DNA of 64,000 nucleotides. Origin: Sipunculus nudus. Lineage: Eukaryota > Annelida > Sipuncula > Golfingiida > Sipunculidae. A program made the translations under genes and the position numbers. This document shows positions 22,528 through 38,075 of this stretch, in pieces; within the stretch, counting starts at the first letter, position 1, and every line of letters starts with the position of its first letter. The notes under the pieces are model-generated. The model searched no databases. It saw nothing but the letters and a program-made list of their open reading frames with translations, and had not been told where the DNA came from. Location: the NCBI GenBank assembly GCA_026874595.1, contig CM049310.1, positions 64,992,056 through 65,056,055 on the forward strand, read 5' to 3'.

Positions 22528-25102
22528 CAAATCTGAAATAGTGGTCATAGAACATTGGTTGGTTCTTGTATGATTTTATTCAATTTACAATCAATTTGCA
22601 GGAAAACCTGGCATTTTATTTTACTTCAATACACCAACAATAAACAATCTAAGGACAAGTGAACAGGCTACCATACATATCTTAGGGAAAGGAAAACAGC
22701 AAAGGTTGTTTACATTGAGGACACATGGCAACCAGGTGGTTGGCGCTGGTCTGTGAAGCTTACGAAGCAGCAATCAAAGGAAGACGATAACAACACAATA
22801 GAAGTCTTCTTCATGGGCCATCGCACACCCATAGAACACGGCTCAAACTGTCAAGTGTAATGCCCCTGCCGACATTTACTATCACATACTGCCGCCACTT
22901 ATGGTCACGGCAATAGGATGTACTTTTTTATTTGAAGAAAAAACGATCCCAGATTTGACGAAACTTACAATATAAACACATAATGTGACCGAGAGTGTTA
23001 GACGCTATCGAATGCTGAAAACTAAAGGTCTTCAGCATTAAAATAACAGAATTATAGGCGTATCTTTGAATGGTCCCATGTTCTCGTTTGACAAGAAATG
23101 ATGCGAGATATGACGAGATATTCAATTTTGTCACTTCAAACTAGTCAAGTGAATCTTGAACAATAGAAAAATAAAATCTCTGGCATTCAAATGACAGAGA
23201 TATAGACATTTGTTCGAATTCTCGAATATTCTCGTTTGGCGGGAGATGGTACGAGATGTGGCGAGATATAAGTTATTATCTTGTTAAGCTCCCAAAACGC
23301 AACAAAATGCTGAAAACTGCTCCTCTTTAGCCGAAAAGGTGACCAAGTTATATGCATTTCTGTGAAATCTCGTAATTTCTCGTTTGACGGAAAACAGAGC
23401 GAGATCCTACGAGACTTGCAATTAACTGCATTAGTGGCAAGGGAATGCTACCTCATGCAGAAAACTAGACACTTGTAGTATAAATATTAACAGAGATAGA
23501 AGCAAAAAACTTATTATTTTCAGATTGCCAAGTTTTACCCCAAAACTTGCTTACCATGGTAACAGCAGCGCAAAGCTACATGTACGCAGGAATAAGCCGA
23601 CGATCCTAGTTTCAGATAAGACAGTAAACATTGTGCCACGTTTAATATTTTTTTTGGTATTGCAGAAAAATGGTAAGTTGCAGTGTTTCCAGTACCACGC
23701 CCCCTGGTGGCTAATTTCAAAAAATGAAAAAACAAGTTCGAGATAATACAGAAAAACAGAAAATATGTCACTTTTTGAACCTTAGCTGTAAAACTGCCAC
23801 CTCTAAATCGTTTTTAATGAAATCTCGAAAAGTCTCATTTGACGACACATGGCACGAGATTTTGCGAGACTTACATTAATTTCGCATAGAGCATATTAAA
23901 TGCTACGCATTGCAAAAAACTAGGCCTCTCTAACTTAAAAAATGAGAAATTTGGAGGGAAATTTTCGAATTTTCTGATTTTCCCCCCCAAAATACGTTAC
24001 CATGGTAACCATTGACCGGAAAAATTTGCCAGCACTTGGAAAGCTAACATAGTGAGGAATAAAATGAGCTACAGATTATGCGGCTATGATTATTATTGAC
24101 GAAGATATGAAGAAAATAAAGAATTTAGGTTTTTTGGTGACCCTGACCTTGACCTTTGACCGATCATGACCAAAAACAATAGGCTCCGAGGAGAACAGAT
24201 CTTCCAGTTTATGTATAAGTTTCAGAGCGATTGCTTAAAAACTGTGGCCTCTAGCGCGTGTACATACAGACAAACAGACAGACAAACAAACAAACTAGAC
24301 GACCATAGGTCGAGAGCTTGCCGGACTTAAATGACAGACAAATGGAGAAACAGGACAAACTGACGGTTTTCTATCAATTGAATGACTTTTAAAGCGATTG
24401 CTGGAACGTTTGGCCTGTTGAACGACATATATCACACAAAAGAACATGAAATCAGACATAGCTCAAAACAGACAAATATACTGACACACCTGAGAAAACA
24501 GACTACAAGTGAAGGTAGAGTTTATAATGTCGGAGATATGGCCAAAAAATGATATGGTGTGGAGGCTCTACCGCAGCATCCCCTAGCGGCCATATCCCAA
24601 AAATTAAAAAATTTCTTTTGAGATATTATTGTAAGAAATGTTCCAAAATGTATATATTATTGTAAGAGATGTTCCAATTCCAAAAGGATTCCTTCAAAAC
24701 TGTGGCCTGAAGATTGCTAACTGTAAGACGCAAGATCCAGCAATCAGGCGAAAATGAGGATCACTGACAAACAAACAGACATACTGAAAAACTGTGGCCT
24801 GAAGATTGCTAACTGTAAGACGCAAGATCCAGCAAGCAGGTGAAATAGAGGATCACTGACAAACAGACAGACATACTGAAAAAGTGACACAAGAATAAGA
24901 CCAGATGACTAACTCAGATTATGGAGAAGATTCAAAGGAAGACAATAAGTCATAGTGTTTGTAATTGAAGTTTATAGTTTTGTAGATATGGCAAAGAAAT
25001 ATATATAGGGGAGAGGCGAGTGCAACGCCCCCTATTGGCAATATCCAGAAAATGAATAATCTGTTTCGAGATATTACTGTAAGATGTAAGATGTAATAGT
25101 TT

Positions 25103-26344
25103 AACAAGTGACCCATGGGTCATGACGCTCAGCTGCCAAGCATGACCTGCCACATCATGGGCTGAGATTCACAACTTCCAGTCACATTTTGAAGAACCAA
25201 TTTGCCAATATTTTGAAATTTTCTACGACAACAGAAATATACATCACCTATGTCTGGTTAAAACACAGTGACTTGATGGTCTTAGGACAAATGAATGATT
25301 GTTAAGCTATCGGTAACTATTCCCATAGCTTGCTTGATACCTGTCAGTCTCAAAAGAAACAACAAAAAGGGCAAATATAAGATCAAAATATATAGCAAAA
25401 ATCAAGGAAATCCATGCAAGAATTATTGAGAAACGGGTGCTTATAAATATGAAGTTTGAACCAAATTGAGTGATGCATAGATATGGCATATGTGAAAGAC
25501 TGAAGGTTTGGGTTGAACAGTTTCACTTGCAAAATGTTCACAACCATTTAGAATAATTAAGTAATGTGACCTTGACCTTTGACCTTTTGAACTCGACATC
25601 GATAGGCTTCTTCCCCTATTGGTAGGTCAGCCATATATGACAAATGGAAGGTATAGATTGAAAAGTTTCCTGAAAATGACTCCACACAAAAAGTGGGTGC
25701 AGTGAACTTCACCTTTGACCTCAAATTCAACAGGTCTGTTCCCCTGTTGGCAGAGAAGCGATATCAGTGCTGGGAAGTTTGGAATGAAATGTCTAGCTTG
25801 AAATGTTTTCACAACCTTTTAAAAAAATTGGATCCTGTGACCCTGATCTTTGATCTTGTGACCTAAAAATCTATAGGATTCTTCTCCCTCTTAGAAGGTG
25901 AAATATATGTAAAAATTCAAAGAATTGGGATGAAAGATTTGGCTTAAAATGCATCCACAGGCATTAAATAAAGGGACTCCTGTGACCTTGACCTTTGACC
26001 TGTTGACTTCAAAATAATTATGGTTCTTCCCCTGTTGGTAGATGAGCTGTATGTGAAAGATGGAAGTTTTTGGATGAAAATTTTAGCTAAAAGAATTATT
26101 TCTGGGGGGTGCATACACCCTGTAACTTCGAGAATATAGGTCAGTGACCTAATTTCAGGTTTGCAAGGAGATCATTTTAGAACCTCTAAGACTACATAGG
26201 GTTCATGACCCTAGCCCGTACAGTTACGATTTGTGCCCTGCTAACAGACGGACGGCCGGTCAGCAGGATGGACAGATGGAAGGACGACGGACAAAGACCC
26301 ATCGCTATAGCCCAGCATGACTGAAAGTCAGCTGAGCTAAAAAT
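25103..26344 (-). mobile_element. Same inserted element, unit 3 copy
   Basis: Same boundaries within the unit as the copies in units 1 and 2. Confidence 0.78.
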
Positions 26345-27177
26345 GATCCTTTCAAAACGGTGGCCTGTAGAATGCTATCAGTGAGACTCAAGAACCAAAA
26401 AGCCGGCGAATTTGAGGACAACTGACAAACAAACAGACAAACTTACAAAGGGACACAAGATGGAGACAAGATGACTTAATCAGGTTATGGAGAAGACTCA
26501 GAGGAAGAAAATAAGCTATAGTTTATGTAATTGAGGCTTATAATTTTGGAGATATGGCCAAATAATGATATACTGGATATGTTCGACTGCAGCGCCCTCT
26601 AGTGGACATATCCTGAAGACGACAAATGCGTTTCGTGATATTAGTGTATGACATAAGATGTAATAGTTTCAAAAGGATTCGTCCACATATCTGACTTGTT
26701 GATTGCTATATCTAAAGTGCAAAAACTAGCAAGCAGGCGAATATGAGGATAAATGACAAACAGACAGACATACTGACAAAGTGACACTAGATGGACACCA
26801 GGTGACTTGACAATGTTTTGAAGAAGACCAAGAGAAAGAAAATAAGCTAAAGTTTGTGTAATATAGGTTTACTCTTACGGAAATATGTTCAAAAACTGAT
26901 TTTTTTGGAAGGGTCAAGTGCAGCGCCCCCTAGCGGCCATTTTTGAGATATTAGTATAATACATAAGATGAAGGAACAAACATACACGGGTGACCAACAT
27001 GCTTTCGAAAATCGAAGATTTCCGGCAAGTAATACAAGTAATAAAGTCCGGACTGTGCCTCCAACATGTATGATAATAGATAGGGCCCGGAAAGGCCGAC
27101 ACGCAACGCTGCACACGCCGCCTGCCCACCGTAAGGACCCTGTCGCCACTTGCGGCAATTGCACGTGTCTTCGTGGT

Positions 27178-29314
27178 ATGTATCAGTTTCAAAAGGATGC
27201 CTGCATATCTGTGGCCTATAGGGCATGTCACCGTGAAATCGCGAAATCTCATTCGACGAGAAACGGTGCGAGATTTTGCAAGATTTTTGGTTGGATCACC
27301 GAGAACTCACCAAGGGCTACAAGATGCAAAAATTTTGACCTCTCTAGCATAAAAACTGACAGAGTTAGAAGCTGAAAACTGCATATTTTCAAAATTCAAA
27401 GGTTTTACCCCAAAAATAGAGAAATCTGGCAATAGCGCACTTTGGCACCTATGCGCAAAAATAAGCCCATGGACCCTAGTTTAAGGTGCTGTGATGGAAA
27501 TGGCCCAATGTTTAATAGTTCTGGAGGTATAGCACCAAAACAAATTTTCATGTTTTTTCATCTGCAACGCCCCCTGGCGGCCATTTCCAAAATCTGAAAA
27601 ACCCGTTTCGAGATATTCTTATGTTACATAAAATATCTCAGAATCAGTAAAATTGCTGCAAATTTGAAAAATATCACGAAATTCCATGATTTCTCCCCAA
27701 AATAGCGTAACCATGGTAACAGCGAAATGAGGCAATTTTGCAGTGTTGGAAGTGGCCATGCAGTGGCAAATAAAACGGGCTACAGATTAGGTGCCTACGG
27801 CTATTTTTGACGAAGGTATGAAGAAAAAACCGTTTTTGAGCTTTTTGGTGACCCTGACCTTGACCCTTGACCGATCATGACCAAAAACAATAGGCTCCGA
27901 GAAGAACCGATTATACACTCTATCTATAAGTATCAGGACGATTGGTGCAAAATTGTGGCCTGTAGAGCGGGGACATACAAACAAACAAACAAACGGAACT
28001 GATCAACATACTTGTCGAAATCTCTGATTCCGGCAAGCAATAAACTATAACGCGACAGAAATGGCAAACCGGCCCGCAAAGAGTGCCTGTGGTAACTTAT
28101 TTTATACGGCGAACGCTATAATTTTTGCAGTCACGGGAAAGCGTGTCTGTCTTTCATACTAAAACGCGTGCATGCATGCGTGATGGCATATGTATTTGTG
28201 CATGCGGGTTTTAATTTTTACAAAGTTGCTAAAATTTGCGGGGACCGTGTATGATTAAACAAAAGAGGTCATGGGCAGAAAGGCCATGAAACGCCAATTC
28301 ATATGGTGTACAGTTTATGTACCTAAAATGTGTAGTTTTGGAGATATGGTTAAACAATTATAGTAGGTACGGGGTTGCAGTGCAGCGCCCCCTAGCGGTA
28401 ATTTTCCAAAAACTGAACAATTGCTTTCGAGATATTAGTGTATGACGTAACATGTATCAGTTTCAAAAGGATGCCTGCATATCTGTGGCCTATAGGGCAT
28501 GTCACCGTGAAATCGCGAAATCTCATTCGACGAGAAACGGTGCGAGATTTTGCAAGATTTTTGGTTGGATCACCGAGAACTCACCAAGGGCTACAAGATG
28601 CAAAAATTTTGACCTCTCTAGCATAAAAACTGACAGAGTTAGAAGCTGAAAACTGCATATTTTCAAAATTCAAAGGTTTTACCCCAAAAATAGAGAAATC
28701 TGGCAATAGCGCACTTTGGCACCTATGCGCAAAAATAAGCCCATGGACCCTAGTTTAAGGTGCTGTGATGGAAATGGCCCAATGTTTAATAGTTCTGGAG
28801 GTATAGCACCAAAACAAATTTTCATGTTTTTTCATCTGCAACGCCCCCTGGCGGCCATTTCCAAAATCTGAAAAACCCGTTTCGAGATATTCTTATGTTA
28901 CATAAAATATTTCAGAATCAGTAAAATTGCTGCAAATTTGAAAAATATCACGAAATTCCATGATTTCTCCCCAAAATAGCGTAACCATGGTAACAGCGAA
29001 ATGAGGCAATTTTGCAGTGTTGGAAGTGGCCATGCAGTGGCAAATAAAACGGGCTACAGATTAGGTGCCTACGGCTATTTTTGACGAAGGTATGAAGAAA
29101 AAACCGTTTTTGAGCTTTTTGGTGACCCTGACCTTGACCCTTGACCGATCATGACCAAAAACAATAGGCTCCGAGAAGAACCGATTATACACTCTATCTA
29201 TAAGTATCAGGACGATTGGTGCAAAATTGTGGCCTGTAGAGCGGGGACATACAGACAAACAAACAAACGGAACTGATCAACATACTTGTCGAAATCTCTG
29301 ATTCCGGCAAGCAA
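27178..29314. repeat. 1,274-bp tandem repeat, 1.7 copies (unit 3)
   Basis: Same two copies and diagnostic bases as in units 1 and 2. Confidence 0.95.
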
Positions 29315-31599
29315 CAAACAGACAAACAGACTAGACGACCTGAGGTCGAACGCTTGCCGGAAGTGACCGGAAATAAGACAGCGAAATAGATAGACAGTTA
29401 CTAGGCAGACAGACAGGGAACATTTGGATCTGATCAAATGAAAAACCTCTATCATGGGGAAAATAGTAGCACATATGAATAAGGTCTTGCTGATTTTCAA
29501 AAGTCAAAGAGGAGTAGACAGAGAGACAGACAGAGAGACAGACAGACAGACGGATAGAGAGACATTAATAGTGTTATTATTAGTAGCCATCCTATACAGG
29601 ATAATCCATTTTTGGACAGAAATAAAAATAATGGAAGTCCAACTGAATCCTTGGCAGTTCTCCTATTCTTGAGTGCTGGAAATAAGAAAAGCACTGAAAA
29701 TGAAACTTGAAGAGTTGAACGTCCAGAATGCCGAAATGCAAGCGAAGCCGCGTTCGTGTTAGACAGAGACCCGACCTCTGGGTAAGGGAGACGTGACCTT
29801 TCATTCCTGGACAAATAGGTCGGCCTGAGGACATCTTCAAGTCTGATGATGGCTTAAATTAGGGCTGTCCTTGAAGAAAAAAGGCAGTCGGTCAGCCTGC
29901 GTCCGGGAATTATAAAATTCCAAGAAGTCCTGCCCATCACGGATTAACTGTAATGTCCCCTTGGTGTAGGTTATCTGTAATGTGAAATTTAATATATTTT
30001 AAAAATTGGAATCTTTGGTTAAAAAAGGAGAGACTTTTAAGGAGTCTGAAGTGGTAAGTAATAAGATAAAAAAATTTGAGGCCCTAGTTCCGTGGTGGTA
30101 TAGGACTTCATATATAAAAATATATTCTGGCATGAGAGAGGGGTGCTGTCAAATTTTTTGGCGCCTGCCGCACGTTTGTGAATAAAACGGTACACTTGAC
30201 ACGGGCGCGATGGAAATTTAAGAGGAAAGGTAGTAATCCCAAGCCGTAGTTGAGTTGTTTTGACCCCAGAGTTTGCAGTCCTAGCTGAAATAGGCATGGG
30301 ACGGGCTCTTTTTAAAACCCGGAACGCCAGAAGAGGCTGGAGATTGAATGAAGGATTGGGCCATTTTTTTATCCGAAAAACCTGGGAATTGACAATTAAA
30401 AAAAATGACAGGGACCTTCTTAGCCCGTTCCAGCTCAGGGAACGGTCATTAGAATATTGTCGGGAATCCATATTATCCTACCTGTGGGCTGGGACGGTCC
30501 AGAAAACCGCAATTATCGAGTATCCATAAAATTGTATGTCAATTTTTGTCATTAATAAATACATATACATCTATAACGCGGACAGCTGGAGAATTCGCGG
30601 AGAATTCATCATGATGATATTATTAAATGTGAGCAAAGGTACAATTTATGTTTTGTATCATATTTCCTTAAGAACCTGTAAATTTGATATCCTGCATGGT
30701 TTTGTTACGGTTTGCACAGTAAACTGTTGAAAAAATATATAGTGTTTAGCGTTTTCGTCTGATGTAAGATCGGTAGTCAATGTTAGCTGGTGATCCAGAT
30801 TGGTGTTAGTGGCAGTCCCACATTGTTTGCGCTGGTTATTATTTCGGTAATTTAACAGTGAATAAATGTCTTTAGAGTAATATAGTGGTAGATTTTAAAT
30901 GATTTTAACGTGTAATTAAAAGTATCATTGCATATAAAATCTCTCCGTGAATTGTCCGGGAATTCCCCGCGTTTACATATAAACGCATTTACCAGCCGTA
31001 TGAAAGTTTTTGTCCGCTTTCATAATGTTTGCCGTGCCCCGGACACAAATTTAAGACGAGATGGACTAAACCCCGCCCCTGTAGGATTGTTTGGACTCTG
31101 AAGAAACGAACCCTCGCAGGAAATGCGGTGGGACGGGCTCTTTCTTATTCGATGAACGCTCGAAAAGAGTGGTGAATGATTGAAAAAATAGGGTCATTTT
31201 CACTGTCATCTTGAATAACGGAATAAATATTTTTTTAAAAATTCATAGAGACTTGGTCATCCAATAACAGCAGAAAAAAATGTTCTTTCAAATGTTGTGT
31301 GGTGTCCATTGTACCCTCGCCCACCGCCTGGATCCAAAGAGAAGCCTGGATTTTACTGCAAAAAAAAAACACAAACACCCCCCCCCCCCCCAAAAAAAAA
31401 AAAAAAACAAAAACAAAAAAACTTTTATTCATTTTATTTTTATTTTTTATTACTGGATGTAATTGAATATCATGGTTTATTTATAAAAAAATAAGATGCA
31501 ATTCATTGGATGAAAAGAGATTTTATTAAATATATTGATACAGTTTATAACAGTTTGATATTTGATTTTTTTTAATTTATAGACAGACAATTTGTTACC

Positions 31600-33425
31600 T
31601 CAAATCTGTACTCATGGTCCAACATGCATGTATTTGGTGTTCTTAGACCCATTTTAGGGTGTATATCCATGATAACAAGATAATATTACCTTGTTCCCAC
31701 CAGCAAACATTTCAAGCCCCCAGAAAGCTGATTTCAGCTGAGGACAGTATATGGCTTATTATACACAGGCAAATAGTGTTTTGGACCACCTCATCTCTAC
31801 CAGACTCATCACACACACCTGGTTTGGCTATCATTGCAATCCATTTACACCCACTGGCTGGAATCTCAAAGCATTTGGTTCAAATCCCTCAGAAAAAAAA
31901 TTAGGGCCAGTTTGAATTTCCAAATCTGGACACAGTGGACATAGTGATATACAGAAAAAATCCATTTTTCCCCTCAAATCTGTACTGATGGTCCCACAAA
32001 CCTGGTTTTGGTGTCATTAGGCCCAGTTTAGTGTGTATATACAGGGAAACAAGATAATATTACCCTGTTCCCACAAACAAAAATTTCATGCCCCCAGAAA
32101 CCTGATTTCAGGCCAGTTTATGCTTATACACAGTCAAATAGGTTCTGGCCCCCCTCATCCCCACAAAACTCAACACACACTCCTGGTTTGGGTATCATTG
32201 CAATCCATTTACACCCACTGGCTGGCATCACCAAGCATTTGGCTCAACTCCCTCAGAAAAAAAATTAGGGCCAGTTTGAATTTCCAAATCTGGACACAGT
32301 GAACATAGTGATATACAGAGAAAATCCATTTTCCCCCCTCAAATCTGTACTGATGGTCCCACAAACCTGGTTTTGGTGTCATTAGGCCCAGTTTAGGGTG
32401 TATATACAGGTAAACAAGATTATATTACCCTGTTCCCACATACAAAAATTTCATGCCCCCAGAAACCTGATTTCAGGCCAGTTTATGCTTATACACAGTC
32501 AAATAGGTTCTGGCCCCCTTCATATCCACAAAACTCAACACACACTCCTGGTTTGGGTATCATTGCAATCCATTTACACCCACTGGCTGGCATCACCAAG
32601 CATTTGGCTCAACTCCCTCAGAAAAAAAAATTAGGGCCAGTTTGAATTCCCAAATCTGGACACAGTGGACATAGTGATATACAGAAAAAATCCATTTTTC
32701 CCCTCAAATCTGTACTGATGGTCCCACAAACCTGGTTTTGGTGTCATTAGGCCCAGTTTAGTGTGTATATACAGGGAAACAAGATAATATTACCCTGTTC
32801 CCACAAACAAAAATTTCATGCCCCCAGAAACCTGATTTCAGGCCAGTTTATGCTTATACACAGTCAGATAGGTTCTGGCCCCCCTCATCTCCACAAAACT
32901 CAACACACACACCTGGTTTGGTATCATTGCAATCCATTTACACCCACTGGCTGGTATCTCAAAGCATTTGGCTCAACTCCATCAGAAAAAAAATTAGGAC
33001 CAGTTTGAATTTCCAAATCTGGACACAGTGAACATAGTGATATACAGATAAAATCCATTTTTCCCCCTCAAATCTGTACTGATGGTCCCACAAACCTGGT
33101 TTTGGTGTCATTAGGCCCAGTTTAGGGTGTATATACAGGGAAACAAGAAAATATTACCCTGTTCCCACAAACAAAAATTTCATTCCCCCAGAAACCTGAT
33201 TTCAGGCCAGTTTATGCTTATACACAGTCAAATAGGTTCTGGCCCCCTTCATCTCCACCAGACTCTTCACAAACACCTGGCTTGGGTTTCATTGCAATCC
33301 ATTCACACCCACTGGCTGGCATCTCCAAGCATATAGCTCAACTTCTTCAGAATAAAATATAGACCACTTTAAAGTTTATCAAATCTGGTCATAGTGGTTT
33401 ATGCAGAAATCAATTGTTCTGATCT
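31600..33425. repeat. 365-bp tandem subarray, third full set
   Basis: Same five-copy structure, shifted by one base by the homopolymer difference. It spans the junction of units 3 and 4. Confidence 0.92.
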
Positions 33426-36000
33426 CAAATCTGAAATAGTGGTCATAGAACATTGGTTGGTTCTTGTATGATTTTATTCAATTTACAATCAATTTGCAGG
33501 AAAACCTGGCATTTTATTTTACTTCAATACACCAACAATAAACAATCTAAGGACAAGTGAACAGGCTACCATACATATCTTAGGGAAAGGAAAACAGCAA
33601 AGGTTGTTTACATTGAGGACACATGGCAACCAGGTGGTTGGCGCTGGTCTGTGAAGCTTACGAAGCAGCAATCAAAGGAAGACGATAACAACACAATAGA
33701 AGTCTTCTTCATGGGCCATCGCACACCCATAGAACACGGCTCAAACTGTCAAGTGTAATGCCCCTGCCGACATTTACTATCACATACTGCCGCCACTTAT
33801 GGTCACGGCAATAGGATGTACTTTTTTATTTGAAGAAAAAACGATCCCAGATTTGACGAAACTTACAATATAAACACATAATGTGACCGAGAGTGTTAGA
33901 CGCTATCGAATGCTGAAAACTAAAGGTCTTCAGCATTAAAATAACAGAATTATAGGCGTATCTTTGAATGGTCCCATGTTCTCGTTTGACAAGAAATGAT
34001 GCGAGATATGACGAGATATTCAATTTTGTCACTTCAAACTAGTCAAGTGAATCTTGAACAATAGAAAAATAAAATCTCTGGCATTCAAATGACAGAGATA
34101 TAGACATTTGTTCGAATTCTCGAATATTCTCGTTTGGCGGGAGATGGTACGAGATGTGGCGAGATATAAGTTATTATCTTGTTAAGCTCCCAAAACGCAA
34201 CAAAATGCTGAAAACTGCTCCTCTTTAGCCGAAAAGGTGACCAAGTTATATGCATTTCTGTGAAATCTCGTAATTTCTCGTTTGACGGAAAACAGAGCGA
34301 GATCCTACGAGACTTGCAATTAACTGCATTAGTGGCAAGGGAATGCTACCTCATGCAGAAAACTAGACACTTGTAGTATAAATATTAACAGAGATAGAAG
34401 CAAAAAACTTATTATTTTCAGATTGCCAAGTTTTACCCCAAAACTTGCTTACCATGGTAACAGCAGCGCAAAGCTACATGTACGCAGGAATAAGCCGACG
34501 ATCCTAGTTTCAGATAAGACAGTAAACATTGTGCCACGTTTAATATTTTTTTTGGTATTGCAGAAAAATGGTAAGTTGCAGTGTTTCCAGTACCACGCCC
34601 CCTGGTGGCTAATTTCAAAAAATGAAAAAACAAGTTCGAGATAATACAGAAAAACAGAAAATATGTCACTTTTTGAACCTTAGCTGTAAAACTGCCACCT
34701 CTAAATCGTTTTTAATGAAATCTCGAAAAGTCTCATTTGACGACACATGGCACGAGATTTTGCGAGACTTACATTAATTTCGCATAGAGCATATTAAATG
34801 CTACGCATTGCAAAAAACTAGGCCTCTCTAACTTAAAAAATGAGAAATTTGGAGGGAAATTTTCGAATTTTCTGATTTTCCCCCCCAAAATACGTTACCA
34901 TGGTAACCATTGACCGGAAAAATTTGCCAGCACTTGGAAAGCTAACATAGTGAGGAATAAAATGAGCTACAGATTATGCGGCTATGATTATTATTGACGA
35001 AGATATGAAGAAAATAAAGAATTTAGGTTTTTTGGTGACCCTGACCTTGACCTTTGACCGATCATGACCAAAAACAATAGGCTCCGAGGAGAACAGATCT
35101 TCCAGTTTATGTATAAGTTTCAGAGCGATTGCTTAAAAACTGTGGCCTCTAGCGCGTGTACATACAGACAAACAGACAGACAAACAAACAAACTAGACGA
35201 CCATAGGTCGAGAGCTTGCCGGACTTAAATGACAGACAAATGGAGAAACAGGACAAACTGACGGTTTTCTATCAATTGAATGACTTTTAAAGCGATTGCT
35301 GGAACGTTTGGCCTGTTGAACGACATATATCACACAAAAGAACATGAAATCAGACATAGCTCAAAACAGACAAATATACTGACACACCTGAGAAAACAGA
35401 CTACAAGTGAAGGTAGAGTTTATAATGTCGGAGATATGGCCAAAAAATGATATGGTGTGGAGGCTCTACCGCAGCATCCCCTAGCGGCCATATCCCAAAA
35501 ATTAAAAAATTTCTTTTGAGATATTATTGTAAGAAATGTTCCAAAATGTATATATTATTGTAAGAGATGTTCCAATTCCAAAAGGATTCCTTCAAAACTG
35601 TGGCCTGAAGATTGCTAACTGTAAGACGCAAGATCCAGCAATCAGGCGAAAATGAGGATCACTGACAAACAAACAGACATACTGAAAAACTGTGGCCTGA
35701 AGATTGCTAACTGTAAGACGCAAGATCCAGCAAGCAGGTGAAATAGAGGATCACTGACAAACAGACAGACATACTGAAAAAGTGACACAAGAATAAGACC
35801 AGATGACTAACTCAGATTATGGAGAAGATTCAAAGGAAGACAATAAGTCATAGTGTTTGTAATTGAAGTTTATAGTTTTGTAGATATGGCAAAGAAATAT
35901 ATATAGGGGAGAGGCGAGTGCAACGCCCCCTATTGGCAATATCCAGAAAATGAATAATCTGTTTCGAGATATTACTGTAAGATGTAAGATGTAATAGTTT

Positions 36001-37242
36001 AACAAGTGACCCATGGGTCATGACGCTCAGCTGCCAAGCATGACCTGCCACATCATGGGCTGAGATTCACAACTTCCAGTCACATTTTGAAGAACCAATT
36101 TGCCAATATTTTGAAATTTTCTACGACAACAGAAATATACATCACCTATGTCTGGTTAAAACACAGTGACTTGATGGTCTTAGGACAAATGAATGATTGT
36201 TAAGCTATCGGTAACTATTCCCATAGCTTGCTTGATACCTGTCAGTCTCAAAAGAAACAACAAAAAGGGCAAATATAAGATCAAAATATATAGCAAAAAT
36301 CAAGGAAATCCATGCAAGAATTATTGAGAAACGGGTGCTTATAAATATGAAGTTTGAACCAAATTGAGTGATGCATAGATATGGCATATGTGAAAGACTG
36401 AAGGTTTGGGTTGAACAGTTTCACTTGCAAAATGTTCACAACCATTTAGAATAATTAAGTAATGTGTCCTTGACCTTTGACCTTTTGAACTCGACATCGA
36501 TAGGCTTCTTCCCCTATTGGTAGGTCAGCCATATATGACAAATGGAAGGTATAGATTGAAAAGTTTCCTGAAAATGACTCCACACAAAAAGTGGGTGCAG
36601 TGAACTTCACCTTTGACCTCAAATTCAACAGGTCTGTTCCCCTGTTGGCAGAGAAGCGATATCAGTGCTGGGAAGTTTGGAATGAAATGTCTAGCTTGAA
36701 ATGTTTTCACAACCTTTTAAAAAAATTGGATCCTGTGACCCTGATCTTTGATCTTGTGACCTAAAAATCTATAGGATTCTTCTCCCTCTTAGAAGGTGAA
36801 ATATATGTAAAAATTCAAAGAATTGGGATGAAAGATTTGGCTTAAAATGCATCCACAGGCATTAAATAAAGGGACTCCTGTGACCTTGACCTTTGACCTG
36901 TTGACTTCAAAATAATTATGGTTCTTCCCCTGTTGGTAGATGAGCTGTATGTGAAAGATGGAAGTTTTTGGATGAAAATTTTAGCTAAAAGAATTATTTC
37001 TGGGGGGTGCATACACCCTGTAACTTCGAGAATATAGGTCAGTGACCTAATTTCAGGTTTGCAAGGAGATCATTTTAGAACCTCTAAGACTACATAGGGT
37101 TCATGACCCTAGCCCGTACAGTTACGATTTGTGCCCTGCTAACAGACGGACGGCCGGTCAGCAGGATGGACAGATGGAAGGACGACGGACAAAGACCCAT
37201 CGCTGTAGCCCAGCATGACTGAAAGTCAGCTGAGCTAAAAAT
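36001..37242 (-). mobile_element. Same inserted element, unit 4 copy
   Basis: Carries two unit-4-specific substitutions, at 36,467 (which breaks the first TGACCTTGACC block) and 37,205. Confidence 0.78.
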
Positions 37243-38075
37243 GATCCTTTCAAAACGGTGGCCTGTAGAATGCTATCAGTGAGACTCAAGAACCAAAAAG
37301 CCGGCGAATTTGAGGACAACTGACAAACAAACAGACAAACTTACAAAGGGACACAAGATGGAGACAAGATGACTTAATCAGGTTATGGAGAAGACTCAGA
37401 GGAAGAAAATAAGCTATAGTTTATGTAATTGAGGCTTATAATTTTGGAGATATGGCCAAATAATGATATACTGGATATGTTCGACTGCAGCGCCCTCTAG
37501 TGGACATATCCTGAAGACGACAAATGCGTTTCGTGATATTAGTGTATGACATAAGATGTAATAGTTTCAAAAGGATTCGTCCACATATCTGACTTGTTGA
37601 TTGCTATATCTAAAGTGCAAAAACTAGCAAGCAGGCGAATATGAGGATAAATGACAAACAGACAGACATACTGACAAAGTGACACTAGATGGACACCAGG
37701 TGACTTGACAATGTTTTGAAGAAGACCAAGAGAAAGAAAATAAGCTAAAGTTTGTGTAATATAGGTTTACTCTTACGGAAATATGTTCAAAAACTGATTT
37801 TTTTGGAAGGGTCAAGTGCAGCGCCCCCTAGCGGCCATTTTTGAGATATTAGTATAATACATAAGATGAAGGAACAAACATACACGGGTGACCAACATGC
37901 TTTCGAAAATCGAAGATTTCCGGCAAGTAATACAAGTAATAAAGTCCGGACTGTGCCTCCAACATGTATGATAATAGATAGGGCCCGGAAAGGCCGACAC
38001 GCAACGCTGCACACGCCGCCTGCCCACCGTAAGGACCCTGTCGCCACTTGCGGCAATTGCACGTGTCTTCGTGGT

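Larger units (their letters stand above)
21795..32692. repeat. Macrosatellite unit 3
   Basis: Direct copy, 10,898 bp. The only length difference seen is one more A after the poly-C tract at about 31,400. It shares C with unit 2 at the position matching 9,355. Confidence 0.95.
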
